From positions 28,665,045 through 28,729,044 of the forward strand of contig OY282558.1 of the NCBI GenBank assembly GCA_958295665.1: a stretch of 64,000 bases of DNA, in the 5' to 3' direction. The DNA comes from Tipula vernalis (lineage: Eukaryota; Arthropoda; Insecta; Diptera; Tipulidae). Shown one piece after another: positions 24,953 through 38,456 of this stretch (its first letter is position 1; each line of letters begins with the position of its first letter). The notes beneath the pieces are model-generated. The model ran no database searches and was not told the origin of the DNA. It was given only the letters and a program-made list of their open reading frames with translations. The position numbers were made by a program, and so were the translations under genes.

Positions 24953-26215
24953 GGTCTCGGGACTTGTAATTGTTTTGCCAAACCGCATTAAAATTGGTTG
25001 ATTATTTCCATACATTTCACAGAAAAATCGATTCGAAGAAAATCACCTTACTATAGCTCAGCCGATTCAGAGCTGTGAAAATCAGAAATCTGCAATTGTG
25101 CTCCGATTGCAGTTCTTGATACCTCAAATGATAGGTCACGAGACCTGTAATTGCTATACCATGCATTTCGAAGAAAGTTCGATTCGAAGAAAACCACCTT
25201 ACTAGCTCAGCCGATTCAGAGCTGTAAAAATCCGAAATCTGCAATTGTGCTCCAATTGCGGTTCTTGATACCTCAAATGATAGGTCTCGGGACTTGTAAT
25301 TGTTATGCCAAACCGCATTAAAATTGGTTGATTATTTCCATACATTTCACAGAAAAATCGATTCGAAGAAAATCACCTTACTATAGCTCAGCCGATTCAG
25401 AGCTGTGAAAATCAGAAATCTGCAATTGTGCTCCGATTGCGGTTCTTGATACCTTAAATGATAGGTCACGAGACCTGTAATTGCTATACCATACATTTCG
25501 AAGAAAGTTCGATTCGAAGAAAATCACCTTACTATAGCTCAGCCGATTCAGAGCTGTAAAAATCCGAAATCTGCAATTGTGCTCCGATTGCGGTTCTTGA
25601 TACCTTAAATGATAGGTCACGAGACCTGTAATTGCTATACCATATATTTCGTAGAAAGTTCGATTCGAAGAAAATCACCTTACTATAGCTCAGCCGATTC
25701 AGAGCTGTAAAAATCCGAAATCTGCAATTGAGCTCCGATTGCGGTTCTTGATACCTCAAATGATAGGTCACGAGACCTGTAATTGCTATACCATACATTT
25801 CGACGAAAGTTCGATTCGAAGAAAATCACCTTACTATAGCTCAGCCGATTCAGAGCTGTAAAAATCCGAAATCTGCAATTGTGCTCCGATTGCGGTTCTT
25901 GATACCTCAAATGATAGGTCACGAGACCTGAATTGCTATACCATACATTTCGAAGAAAGTTCGATTCGAAGAAAATCACCTTACTAGCTCAGCCGATTCA
26001 GAGCTGTAAAAATCCGAAATCTGCAATTGTGCTCCGATTGCGATTCTTGATACCTCAAATGATAGGTCACGAGACCTGTAATTGCTATACCATACATTTC
26101 GACGAAAGTTCGATTCGAAGAAAATCACCTTACTATAGCTCAGCCGATTCAGAGCTGTAAAAATCCGAAATCTGCAATTGTGCTCCAATTGCGGTTCTTG
26201 ATACCTCAAATGATA
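24953..26215 (+). repeat. 1263 bp unit, first copy
   Basis: L 24953, S149 25134, L 25283, S151 25464, S151 25615 (ATATATTTCGTAG), S151 25766 (CGACG), S148 25917, S151 26065. The first 964 bp match the next block at an offset of 1263 bp. They share the private AATTGAGCTCC (T to A) that follows the ATATATTTC monomer. Confidence 0.85.
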
Positions 26216-27179
26216 GGTCTCGGGACTTGTAATTGTTTTGCCAAACCGCATTAAAATTGGTTGATTATTTCCATACATTTCACAGAAAAATCGATTCGAA
26301 GAAAATCACCTTACTATAGCTCAGCCGATTCAGAGCTGTGAAAATCAGAAATCTGCAATTGTGCTCCGATTGCAGTTCTTGATACCTCAAATGATAGGTC
26401 ACGAGACCTGTAATTGCTATACCATGCATTTCGAAGAAAGTTCGATTCGAAGAAAACCACCTTACTAGCTCAGCCGATTCAGAGCTGTAAAAATCCGAAA
26501 TCTGCAATTGTGCTCCAATTGCGGTTCTTGATACCTCAAATGATAGGTCTCGGGACTTGTAATTGTTATGCCAAACCGCATTAAAATTGGTTGATTATTT
26601 CCATACATTTCACAGAAAAATCGATTCGAAGAAAATCACCTTACTATAGCTCAGCCGATTCAGAGCTGTGAAAATCAGAAATCTGCAATTGTGCTCCGAT
26701 TGCGGTTCTTGATACCTTAAATGATAGGTCACGAGACCTGTAATTGCTATACCATACATTTCGAAGAAAGTTCGATTCGAAGAAAATCACCTTACTATAG
26801 CTCAGCCGATTCAGAGCTGTAAAAATCCGAAATCTGCAATTGTGCTCCGATTGCGGTTCTTGATACCTTAAATGATAGGTCACGAGACCTGTAATTGCTA
26901 TACCATATATTTCGTAGAAAGTTCGATTCGAAGAAAATCACCTTACTATAGCTCAGCCGATTCAGAGCTGTAAAAATCCGAAATCTGCAATTGAGCTCCG
27001 ATTGCGGTTCTTGATACCTCAAATGATAGGTCACGAGACCTGTAATTGCTATACCATACATTTCGACGAAAGTTCGATTCGAAGAAAATCACCTTACTAT
27101 AGCTCAGCCGATTCAGAGCTGTAAAAATCCGAAATCTGCAATTGTGCTCCGATTGCGATTCTTGATACCTCAAATGATA
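26216..27179 (+). repeat. 1263 bp unit, second copy (964 bp shared)
   Basis: L 26216, S149 26397, L 26546, S151 26727, S151 26878, S151 27029, aligned with 24953-25916. L alleles alternate GTTTTGCC then GTTATGCC in both copies, so the block was copied as a whole. The following monomer differs (S151 at 27180 versus S148), which sets the right edge. Confidence 0.85.
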
Positions 27180-28801
27180 GGTCACGAGACCTGTAATTGC
27201 TATACCATACATTTCGAAGAAAGTTCGATTCGAAGAAAATCACCTTACTATAGCTCAGCCGATTCAGAGCTGTGAAAATCAGAAATCTGCAATTGTGCTC
27301 CGATTGCAGTTCTTGATACCTCAAATGATAGGTCACGAGACCTGTAATTGCTATACCATGCATTTCGAAGAAAGTTCGATTCGAAGAAAACCACCTTACT
27401 AGCTCAGCCGATTCAGAGCTGTAAAAATCCGAAATCTGCAATTGTGCTCCAATTGCGGTTCTTGATACCTCAAATGATAGGTCTCGGGACTTGTAATTGT
27501 TATGCCAAACCGCATTAAAATTGGTTGATTATTTCCATACATTTCACAGAAAAATCGATTCGAAGAAAATCACCTTACTATAGCTCAGCCGATTCAGAGC
27601 TGTGAAAATCAGAAATCTGCAATTGTGCTCCGATTGCAGTTCTTGATACCTCAAATGATAGGTCACGAGACCTGTAATTGCTATACCATGCATTTCGAAG
27701 AAAGTTCGATTCGAAGAAAACCACCTTACTAGCTCAGCCGATTCAGAGCTGTAAAAATCCGAAATCTGCAATTGTGCTCCAATTGCGGTTCTTGATACCT
27801 CAAATGATAGGTCTCGGGACTTGTAATTGTTATGCCAAACCGCATTAAAATTGGTTGATTATTTCCATACATTTCACAGAAAAATCGATTCGAAGAAAAT
27901 CACCTTACTATAGCTCAGCCGATTCAGAGCTGTGAAAATCAGAAATCTGCAATTGTGCTCCGATTGCGGTTCTTGATACCTTAAATGATAGGTCACGAGA
28001 CCTGTAATTGCTATACCATACATTTCGAAGAAAGTTCGATTCGAAGAAAATCACCTTACAAGCTCAGCCGATTCAGAGCTGTAAAAATCCGAAATCTGCA
28101 ATTGTGCTCCGATTGCGATTCTTGATACCTCAAATGATAGGTCACGAGACCTGTAATTTCTATACCATACATTTCGACGAAAGTTCGATTCGAAGAAAAT
28201 CACCTTACTATAGCTCAGCCGATTCAGAGCTGTAAAAATCCGAAATCTGCAATTGTGCTCCAATTGCGGTTCTTGATACCTCAAATGATAGGTCTCGGGA
28301 CTTGTAATTGTTTTGCCAAACCGCATTAAAATTGGTTGATTATTTCCATACATTTCACAGAAAAATCGATTCGAAGAAAATCACCTTACTATAGCTCAGC
28401 CGATTCAGAGCTGTGAAAATCAGAAATCTGCAATTGTGCTCCGATTGCAGTTCTTGATACCTCAAATGATAGGTCACGAGACCTGTAATTGCTATACCAT
28501 GCATTTCGAAGAAAGTTCGATTCGAAGAAAACCACCTTACTAGCTCAGCCGATTCAGAGCTGTAAAAATCCGAAATCTGCAATTGTGCTCCAATTGCGGT
28601 TCTTGATACCTCAAATGATAGGTCTCGGGACTTGTAATTGTTATGCCAAACCGCATTAAAATTGGTTGATTATTTCCATACATTTCACAGAAAAATCGAT
28701 TCGAAGAAAATCACCTTACTATAGCTCAGCCGATTCAGAGCTGTGAAAATCAGAAATCTGCAATTGTGCTCCGATTGCAGTTCTTGATACCTCAAATGAT
28801 A
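26878..28801 (+). repeat. 3009 bp-offset duplication, left copy
   Basis: Monomer starts 26878, 27029, 27180, 27331, 27480 (L), 27661, 27810 (L), 27991, 28140, 28291 (L), 28472 and 28621 (L) all recur 3009 bp to the right. The shared marks include ATATATTTCGTAG, AATTGAGCTCC and the TTACAAGCTC monomer (near 28058 and 31067). It overlaps the end of the 1263 bp pair, so these are nested events. Confidence 0.83.
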
Positions 28802-29886
28802 GGTCACGAGACCTGTAATTGCTATACCATATATTTCGTAGAAAGTTCGATTCGAAGAAAATCACCTTACTATAGCTCAGCCGATTCAGAGCTGTAAAAA
28901 TCCGAAATCTGCAATTGAGCTCCGATTGCGGTTCTTGATACCTCAAATGATAGGTCACGAGACCTGTAATTGCTATACCATGCATTTCGAAGAAAGTTCG
29001 ATTCGAAGAAAACCACCTTACTAGCTCAGCCGATTCAGAGCTGTAAAAATCCGAAATCTGCAATTGTGCTCCAATTGCGGTTCTTGATACCTCAAATGAT
29101 AGGTCTCGGGACTTGTAATTGTTATGCCAAACCGCATTAAAATTGGTTGATTATTTCCATACATTTCACAGAAAAATCGATTCGAAGAAAATCACCTTAC
29201 TATAGCTCAGCCGATTCAGAGCTGTGAAAATCAGAAATCTGCAATTGTGCTCCGATAGCGGTTCTTGATACCTTAAATGATAGGTCACGAGACCTGTAAT
29301 TGCTATACCATACATTTCGAAGAAAGTTCCATTCGAAGAAAATCACCTTACTATAGCTCAGCCGATTCAGAGCTGTAAAAATCCGAAATCTGCAATTGTG
29401 CTCCGATTGCGGTTCTTGATACCTTAAATGATAGGTCACGAGACCTGTAATTGCTATACCATATATTTCGTAGAAAGTTCGATTCGAAGAAAATCACCTT
29501 ACTATAGCTCAGCCGATTCAGAGCTGTAAAAATCCGAAATCTGCAATTGAGCTCCGATTGCGGTTCTTGATACCTCAAATGATAGGTCACGAGACCTGTA
29601 ATTGCTATACCATACATTTCGACGAAAGTTCGATTCGAAGAAAATCACCTTACTATAGCTCAGCCGATTCAGAGCTGTAAAAATCCGAAATCTGCAATTG
29701 TGCTCCGATTGCGATTCTTGATACCTCAAATGATAGGTCACGAGACCTGTAATTGCTATACCATACATTTCGAAGAAAGTTCGATTCGAAGAAAATCACC
29801 TTACTATAGCTCAGCCGATTCAGAGCTGTGAAAATCAGAAATCTGCAATTGTGCTCCGATTGCAGTTCTTGATACCTCAAATGATA
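28802..29886 (+). repeat. Linker between the 3009 bp copies
   Basis: S151 28802 (ATATATTTCGTAG), S149 28953, L 29102, S151 29283, S151 29434 (ATATATTTCGTAG), S151 29585, S151 29736. From L 29102 onward it also matches 26546-27330 at an offset of 2556 bp. Private changes here are CCGATAGCGG (near 29255) and AGTTCCATTC (near 29326). Confidence 0.8.
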
Positions 29887-31810
29887 GGTCACGAGACCTG
29901 TAATTGCTATACCATATATTTCGTAGAAAGTTCGATTCGAAGAAAATCACCTTACTATAGCTCAGCCGATTCAGAGCTGTAAAAATCCGAAATCTGCAAT
30001 TGAGCTCCGATTGCGGTTCTTGATACCTCAAATGATATGTCACGAGACCTGTAATTGCTATACCATACATTTCGACGAAAGTTCGATTCGAAGAAAATCA
30101 CCTTACTATAGCTCAGCCGATTCAGAGCTGTAAAAATCCGAAATCTGCAATTGTGCTCCGATTGCGATTCTTCATACCTCAAATGATAGGTCACGAGACC
30201 TGTAATTGCTATACCATACATTTCGAAGAAAGTTCGATTCGAAGAAAATCACCTTACTATAGCTCAGCCGATTCAGAGCTGTGAAAATCAGAAATCTGCA
30301 ATTGTGCTCCGATTGCAGTTCTTGATACCTCAAATGATAGGTCACGAGACCTGTAATTGCTATACCATGCATTTTGAAGAAAGTTCGATTCGAAGAAAAC
30401 CACCTTACTAGCTCAGCCGATTCAGAGCTGTAAAAATCCGAAATCTGCAATTGTGCTCCAATTGCGGTTCTTGATACCTCAAATGATAGGTCTCGGGACT
30501 TGTAATTGTTATGCCAAACCGCATTAAAATTGGTTGATTATTTCCATACATTTCACAGAAAAATCGATTCGAAGAAAATCACCTTACTATAGCTCAGCCG
30601 ATTCAGAGCTGTGAAAATCAGAAATCTGCAATTGTGCTCCGATTGCAGTTCTTGATACCTCAAATGATAGGTCACGAGACCTGTAATTGCTATACCATGC
30701 ATTTCGAAGAAAGTTCGATTCGAAGAAAACCACCTTACTAGCTCAGCCGATTCAGAGCTGTAAAAATCCGAAATCTGCAATTGTGCTCCAATTGCGGTTC
30801 TTGATACCTCAAATGGTAGGTCTCGGGACTTGTAATTGTTATGCCAAACCGCATTAAAATTGGTTGATTATTTCCATACATTTCACAGAAAAATCGATTC
30901 GAAGAAAATCACCTTACTATAGCTCAGCCGATTCAGAGCTGTGAAAATCAGAAATCTGCAATTGTGCTCCGATTGCGGTTCTTGATACCTTAAATGATAG
31001 GTCACGAGACCTGTAATTGCTATACCATACATTTCGAAGAAAGTTCGATTCGAAGAAAATCACCTTACAAGCTCAGCCGATTCAGAGCTGTAAAAATCCG
31101 AAATCTGCAATTGTGCTCCGATTGCGATTCTTGATACCTCAAATGATAGGTCACGAGACCTGTAATTGCTATACCATACATTTCGACGAAAGTTCGATTC
31201 GAAGAAAATCACCTTACTATAGCTCAGCCGATTCAGAGCTGTAAAAATCCGAAATCTGCAATTGTGCTCCAATTGCGGTTCTTGATACCTCAAATGATAG
31301 GTCTCGGGACTTGTAATTGTTTTGCCAAACCGCATTAAAATTGGTTGATTATTTCCATACATTTCACAGAAAAATCGATTCGAAGAAAATCACCTTACTA
31401 TAGCTCAGCCGATTCAGAGCTGTGAAAATCAGAAATCTGCAATTGTGCTCCGATTGCAGTTCTTGATACCTCAAATGATAGGTCACGAGACCTGTAATTG
31501 CTATACCATGCATTTCGAAGAAAGTTCGATTCGAAGAAAACCACCTTACTAGCTCAGCCGATTCAGAGCTGTAAAAATCCGAAATCTGCAATTGTGCTCC
31601 AATTGCGGTTCTTGATACCTCAAATGATAGGTCTCGGGACTTGTAATTGTTATGCCAAACCGCATTAAAATTGGTTGATTATTTCCATACATTTCACAGA
31701 AAAATCGATTCGAAGAAAATCACCTTACTATAGCTCAGCCGATTCAGAGCTGTGAAAATCAGAAATCTGCAATTGTGCTCCGATTGCGGTTCTTGATACC
31801 TTAAATGATA
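29887..31810 (+). repeat. 3009 bp-offset duplication, right copy
   Basis: Aligned with 26878-28801. Changes specific to this copy include GATATGTCACG (near 30035), TTCATACC (near 30171), CATTTTGAAG (near 30373) and the AAATGGTAGG allele at 30811. That last change arose after the duplication and was then copied again by the 1473 bp event. Confidence 0.83.
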
Positions 31811-33102
31811 GGTCACGAGACCTGTAATTGCTATACCATAAATTTCGAAGAAAGTTCGATTCGAAGAAAATCACCTTACTATAGCTCAGCCGATTCAGAG
31901 CTGTAAAAATCCGAAATCTGCAATTGTGCTCCAATTGCGGTTCTTGATACCTCAAATGATAGGTCTCGGGACTTGTAATTGTTTTGCCAAACCGCATTAA
32001 AATTGGTTGATTATTTCCATACATTTCACAGAAAAATCGATTCGAAGAAAATCACCTTACTATAGCTCAGCCGATTCAGAGCTGTGAAAATCAGAAATCT
32101 GCAATTGTGCTCCGATTGCAGTTCTTGATACCTCAAATGATAGGTCACGAGACCTGTAATTGCTATACCATGCATTTCGAAGAAAGTTCGATTCGAAGAA
32201 AACCACCTTACTAGCTCAGCCGATTCAGAGCTGTAAAAATCCGAAATCTGCAATTGTGCTCCAATTGCGGTTCTTGATACCTCAAATGGTAGGTCTCGGG
32301 ACTTGTAATTGTTATGCCAAACCGCATTAAAATTGGTTGATTATTTCCATACATTTCACAGAAAAATCGATTCGAAGAAAATCACCTTACTATAGCTCAG
32401 CCGATTCAGAGCTGTGAAAATCAGAAATCTGCAATTGTGCTCCGATTGCGGTTCTTGATACCTTAAATGATAGGTCACGAGACCTGTAATTGCTATACCA
32501 TACATTTCGAAGAAAGTTCGATTCGAAGAAAATCACCTTACAAGCTCAGCCGATTCAGAGCTGTAAAAATCCGAAATCTGCAATTGTGCTCCGATTGCGA
32601 TTCTTGATACCTCAAATGATAGGTCACGAGACCTGTAATTGCTATACCATACATTTCGACGAAAGTTCGATTCGAAGAAAATCACCTTACTATAGCTCAG
32701 CCGATTCAGAGCTGTAAAAATCCGAAATCTGCAATTGTGCTCCAATTGCGGTTCTTGATACCTCAAATGATAGGTCTCGGGACTTGTAATTGTTTTGCCA
32801 AACCGCATTAAAATTGGTTGATTATTTCCATACATTTCACAGAAAAATCGATTCGAAGAAAATCACCTTACTATAGCTCAGCCGATTCAGAGCTGTGAAA
32901 ATCAGAAATCTGCAATTGTGCTCCGATTGCAGTTCTTGATACCTCAAATGATAGGTCACGAGACCTGTAATTGCTATACCATGCATTTCGAAGAAAGTTC
33001 GATTCGAAGAAAACCACCTTACTAGCTCAGCCGATTCAGAGCTGTAAAAATCCGAAATCTGCAATTGTGCTCCAATTGCGGTTCTTGATACCTCAAATGA
33101 TA
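30489..33102 (+). repeat. 1473 bp tandem duplication
   Basis: L 30489, S149 30670, L 30819, S149 31000, S151 31149, L 31300, S149 31481 and L 31630 recur at 31962, 32143, 32292, 32473, 32622, 32773, 32954 and 33103. The private AAATGGTAGG occurs at 30811 and 32284, exactly 1473 bp apart, and nowhere else I saw. Being nested in the right copy of the 3009 bp event, this is the youngest of the three duplications. Confidence 0.87.
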
Positions 33103-36100
33103 GGTCTCGGGACTTGTAATTGTTATGCCAAACCGCATTAAAATTGGTTGATTATTTCCATACATTTCACAGAAAAATCGATTCGAAGAAAATCACCTTA
33201 CTAGCTCAGCCGATTCAGAGCTGTGAAAATCAGAAATCTGCAATAGTGCTCCGATTGCGGTTCTTGATACCTCAAATGATAGGTCACGAGACCTGAATTG
33301 CTATACCATACATTTCGAAGAAAGTTCGATTCGAAGAAAATCACCTTACTAGCTCAGCCGATTCAGAGCTGTAAAAATCCGAAATCTGCAATTGTGCTCC
33401 GATTGCGATTCTTGATACCTCAAATGATAGGTCACGAGACCTGTAATTGCTATACCATACATTTCGACGAAAGTTCGATTCGAAGAAAATCACCTTACTA
33501 TAGCTCAGCCGATTCAGAGCTGTAAAAATCCGAAATCTGCAATTGTGCTCCAATTGCGGTTCTTGATACCTCAAATGATAGGTCTCGGGACTTGTAATTG
33601 TTTTGCCAAACCGCATTAAAATTGGTTGATTATTTCCATACATTTCACAGAAAAATCGATTCGAAGAAAATCACCTTACTATAGCTCAGCCGATTCAGAG
33701 CTGTGAAAATCAGAAATCTGCAATTGTGCTCCGATTGCAGTTCTTGATACCTCAAATGATAGGTCACGAGACCTGTAATTGCTATACCATGCATTTCGAA
33801 GAAAGTTCGATTCGAAGAAAACCACCTTACTAGCTCAGCCGATTCAGAGCTGTAAAAATCCGAAATCTGCAATTGTGCTCCAATTGCGGTTCTTGATACC
33901 TCAAATGATAGGTCTCGGGACTTGTAATTGTTTTGCCAAACCGCATTAAAATTGGTTGATTATTTCCATACATTTCACAGAAAAATCGATTCGAAGAAAA
34001 TCACCTTACTATAGCTCAGCCGATTCAGAGCTGTGAAAATCAGAAATCTGCAATTGTGCTCCGATTGCAGTTCTTGATACCTCAAATGATAGGTCACGAG
34101 ACCTGTAATTGCTATACCATGCATTTCGAAGAAAGTTCGATTCGAAGAAAACCACCTTACTAGCTCAGCCGATTCAGAGCTGTAAAAATCCGAAATCTGC
34201 AATTGTGCTCCAATTGCGGTTCTTGATACCTCAAATGATAGGTCTCGGGACTTGTAATTGTTATGCCAAACCGCATTAAAATTGGTTGATTATTTCCATA
34301 CATTTCACAGAAAAATCGATTCGAAGAAAATCACCTTACTATAGCTCAGCCGATTCAGAGCTGTGAAAATCAGAAATCTGCAATTGTGCTCCGATTGCGG
34401 TTCTTGATACCTTAAATGATAGGTCACGAGACCTGTAATTGCTATACCATACATTTCGAAGAAAGTTCGATTCGAAGAAAATCACCTTACTATAGCTCAG
34501 CCGATTCAGAGCTGTAAAAATCCGAAATCTGCAATTGTGCTCCGATTGCGGTTCTTGATACCTTAAATGATAGGTCATGAGACCTGTAATTGCTATACCA
34601 TACATTTCGAAGAAAGTTCGATTCGAAGAAAAACACCTTACTATAGCTCAGCCGATTCAGAGCTGTAAAAATCCGAAATCTGCAATTGTGCTCCGATTGC
34701 GGTTCTTGATACCTCAAATGATAGGTCACGAGACCTGAATTGCTATACCATACATTTCGAAGAAAGTTCGATTCGAAGAAAATCACCTTACTAGCTCAGC
34801 CGATTCAGAGCTGTAAAAATCCGAAATCTGCAATTGTGCTCCGATTGCGATTCTTGATACCTCAAATGATAGGTCACGAGACCTGTAATTGCTATACCAT
34901 ACATTTCGACGAAAGTTCGATTCGAAGAAAATCACCTTACTATAGCTCAGCCGATTCAGAGCTGTAAAAATCCGAAATCTGCAATTGTGCTCCAATTGCG
35001 GTTCTTGATACCTCAAATGATAGGTCTCGGGACTTGTAATTGTTTTGCCAAACCGCATTAAAATTGGTTGATTATTTCCATACATTTCACAGAAAAATCG
35101 ATTCGAAGAAAATCACCTTACTATAGCTCAGCCGATTCAGAGCTGTGAAAATCAGAAATCTGCAATTGTGCTCCGATTGCAGTTCTTGATACCTCAAATG
35201 ATAGGTCACGAGACCTGTAATTGCTATATAATGCATTTCGAAGAAAGTTCGATTCGAAGAAAACCACCTTACTAGCTCAGCCGATTCAGAGCTGTAAAAA
35301 TCCGAAATCTGCAATTGTGCTCCGATTGCGGTTCTTGATACCTTAAATGATAGGTCACGAGACCTATAATTGCTATACCATACATTTCGAAGAAAGTTCG
35401 ATTCGAAGAAAATCACCTTACTATAGCTCAGCCGATTTAGAGCTGTAAAAATCCGAAATCTGCAATTGTGCTCCAATTGCGGTTCTTGATACCTTAAATG
35501 ATAGGTCACGAGACCTGTAATTGCTATACCATACATTTCGAAGAAAGTTCGATTCGAAGAAAATCACCTTACTATAGCTCAGCCGATTCAGAGCTGTAAA
35601 AATCCGAAATCTGCAATTGTGCTCCAATTGCGGTTCTTGATACCTTAAATGACAGGTCACGAGACCTGTAATTGCTATACCATACATTTCGAAGAAAGTT
35701 CGATTCGAAGAAAATCACCTTACAAGCTCAGCCGATTCAGAGCTGTAAAAATCCGAAATCTGCAATTGTGCTCCGATTGCGATTCTTGATACCTCAAATG
35801 ATAGGTCACGAGACCTGTAATTGCTATACCATACATTTCGACGAAAGTTCGATTCGAAGAAAATCACCTTACTATAGCTCAGCCGATTCAGAGCTGTAAA
35901 AATCCGAAATCTGCAATTGTGCTCCAATTGCGGTTCTTGATACCTCAAATGATAGGTCTCGGGACTTGTAATTGTTTTGCCAAACCGCATTAAAATTGGT
36001 TGATTATTTCCATACATTTCACAGAAAAATCGATTCGAAGAAAATCACCTTACTATAGCTCAGCCGATTCAGAGCTGTGAAAATCAGAAATCTGCAATTG

Positions 36101-36916
36101 TGCTCCGATTGCAGTTCTTGATACCTCAAATGATAGGTCACGAGACCTGTAATTGCTATACCATGCATTTCGAAGAAAGTTCGATTCGAAGAAAACCACC
36201 TTACTAGCTCGGCCGATTCAGAGCTGTAAAAATCCGAAATCTGCAATTGTGCTCCAATTGCGGTTCTTGATACCTCAAATGATAGGTCTCGGGACTTGTA
36301 ATTGTTTTGCCAAACCGCATTAAAATTGGTTGATTATTTCCATACATTTCACAGAAAAATCGATTCGAAGAAAATCACCTTACTATAGCTCAGCCGATTC
36401 AGAGCTGTGAAAATCAGAAATCTGCAATTGTGCTCCGATTGCAGTTCTTGATACCTCAAATGATAGGTCACGAGACCTGTAATTGCTATACCATGCATTT
36501 CGAAGAAAGTTCGATTCGAAGAAAACCACCTTACTAGCTCAGCCGATTCAGAGCTGTAAAAATCCGAAATCTGCAATTGTGCTCCGATTGCGATTCTTGA
36601 TACCTCAAATGATAGGTCACGAGACCTGTAATTGCTATACCATACATTTCGAAGAAAGTTCGATCCGAAGAAAATCACCTTATTATAGCTCAGCCGATTC
36701 AGAACTGTAAAAATCCGAAATCTGCAATTGTGCTCCGATTGCGGTTCTTGATATCTTAAATGATAGGTCATGAGACCTGTAATTGCTATACCATACATTT
36801 CGAAGAAAGTTCGATTCGAAGAAAAACACCTTACTATAGCTCAGCCGATTCAGAGCTGTAAAAATCCGAAATCTGCAATTGTGCTCCGATTGCGGTTCTT
36901 GATACCTCAAATGATA
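33103..36916 (+). repeat. Rearranged HOR, last zone with S148/S149 positions
   Basis: L starts are 33103 (179 bp, CTAGCTC), 33581, 33911, 34241, 35023, 35955 and 36285. S148 occurs at 33282 and 34724. S149 occurs at 33762, 34092, 35204, 35655 (TTACAAGCTC), 36136 and 36466. A 330 bp L-S149 dimer is repeated at 33581-34240. The S at 36615 introduces CGATCCGAAG and TTATTATAGC, marks of the trimer zone that follows. Confidence 0.83.
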
Positions 36917-38456
36917 GGTCTCGGGACTTGTAATTGTTATGCCAAACCGCATTAAAATTGGTTGATTATTTCCATACATTTCACAGAAAAATCGATTCGA
37001 AGAAAATCACCTTACTATAGCTCAGCCGATTCAGAGCTGTGAAAATCAGAAATCTGCAATTGTGCTCCGATTGCGGTTCTTGATACCTTAAATGATAGGT
37101 CACGAGACCTGTAATTGCTATACCATACATTTCGAAGAAAGTTCGATTCGAAGAAAAACACCTTACTATAGCTCAGCCGATTCAGAGCTGTAAAAATCCG
37201 AAATCTGCAATTGTGCTCCGATTGCGATTCTTGATACCTCAAATGATAGGTCACGAGACCTGTAATTGCTATACCATACATTTCGAAGAAAGTTCGATCC
37301 GAAGAAAATCACCTTATTATAGCTCAGCCGATTCAGAGCTGTAAAAATCCGAAATCTGCAATTGTGCTCCGATTGCGATTCTTGATACCTCAAATGATAG
37401 GTCACGAGACCTGTAATTGCTATACCATACATTTCGACGAAAGTTCGATTCGAAGAAAATCACCTTACTATAGCTCAGCCGATTCAGAGCTGTAAAAATC
37501 CGAAATCTGCAATTGTGCTCCGATTGCGGTTCTTGATACCTTAAATGATAGGTCATGAGACCTGTAATTGCTATACCATACATTTCGAAGAAAGTTCGAT
37601 TCGAAGAAAAACACCTTACTATAGCTCAGCCGATTCAGAGCTGTAAAAATCCGAAATCTGCAATTGTGCTCCGATTGCGATTCTTGATACCTCAAATGAT
37701 AGGTCACGAGACCTGTAATTGCTATACCATACATTTCGAAGAAAGTTCGATCCGAAGAAAATCACCTTATTATAGCTCAGCCGATTCAGAACTGTAAAAA
37801 TCCGAAATCTGCAATTGTGCTCCGATTGCGGTTCTTGATACCTTAAATGATAGGTCACGAGACCTGTAATTGCTATACCATACATTTCGACGAAAGTTCG
37901 ATTCGAAGAAAATCACCTTACTATAGCTCAGCCGATTCAGAGCTGTAAAAATCCGAAATCTGCAATTGTGCTCCGATTGCGGTTCTTGATACCTTAAATG
38001 ATAGGTCATGAGACCTGTAATTGCTATACCATACATTTCGAAGAAAGTTCGATTCGAAGAAAAACACCTTACTATAGCTCAGCCGATTCAGAGCTGTAAA
38101 AATCCGAAATCTGCAATTGTGCTCCGATTGCGATTCTTGATACCTCAAATGATAGGTCACGAGACCTGTAATTGCTATACCATACATTTCAAAGAAAGTT
38201 CGATCCGAAGAAAATCACCTTATTATAGCTCAGCCGATTCAGAACTGTAAAAATCCGAAATCTGCAATTGTGCTCCGATTGCGGTTCTTGATACCTTAAA
38301 TGATAGGTCACGAGACCTGTAATTGCTATACCATACATTTCGAAGAAAGTTCGATTCGAAGAAAATCACCTTACTATAGCTCAGCCGATTCAGGGCTGTA
38401 AAAATCCGAAATCTGCAATTGTGCTCCAATTGCGGTCCTTGATACCTCAAATGATG
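36917..38456 (+). repeat. L followed by nine S151 monomers with 453 bp trimer period
   Basis: After L 36917, nine consecutive 151 bp monomers start at 37098, 37249, 37400, 37551, 37702, 37853, 38004, 38155 and 38306. The mark CGATCCGAAG occurs at 37295, 37748 and 38201, 453 bp apart, and GGTCATGAG with AAAAACACC recurs at 37551 and 38004. A three-monomer HOR without L is therefore present here. A relic of it recurs near 45.4-45.8 kb. Confidence 0.87.

Noticed and set aside
35087..35536. Open reading frames of 60-149 codons on both strands, e.g. 35087-35536, 36349-36798 and 59266-59676
   Set aside because: They repeat with the monomer. They change frame each 151 bp copy, end at the same TAG or TAA in the hinge, and overlap each other in several frames. 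The longest exist only because S149 or a hinge deletion removes the stop. No domain, conserved start, codon signal or gene context supports a protein.
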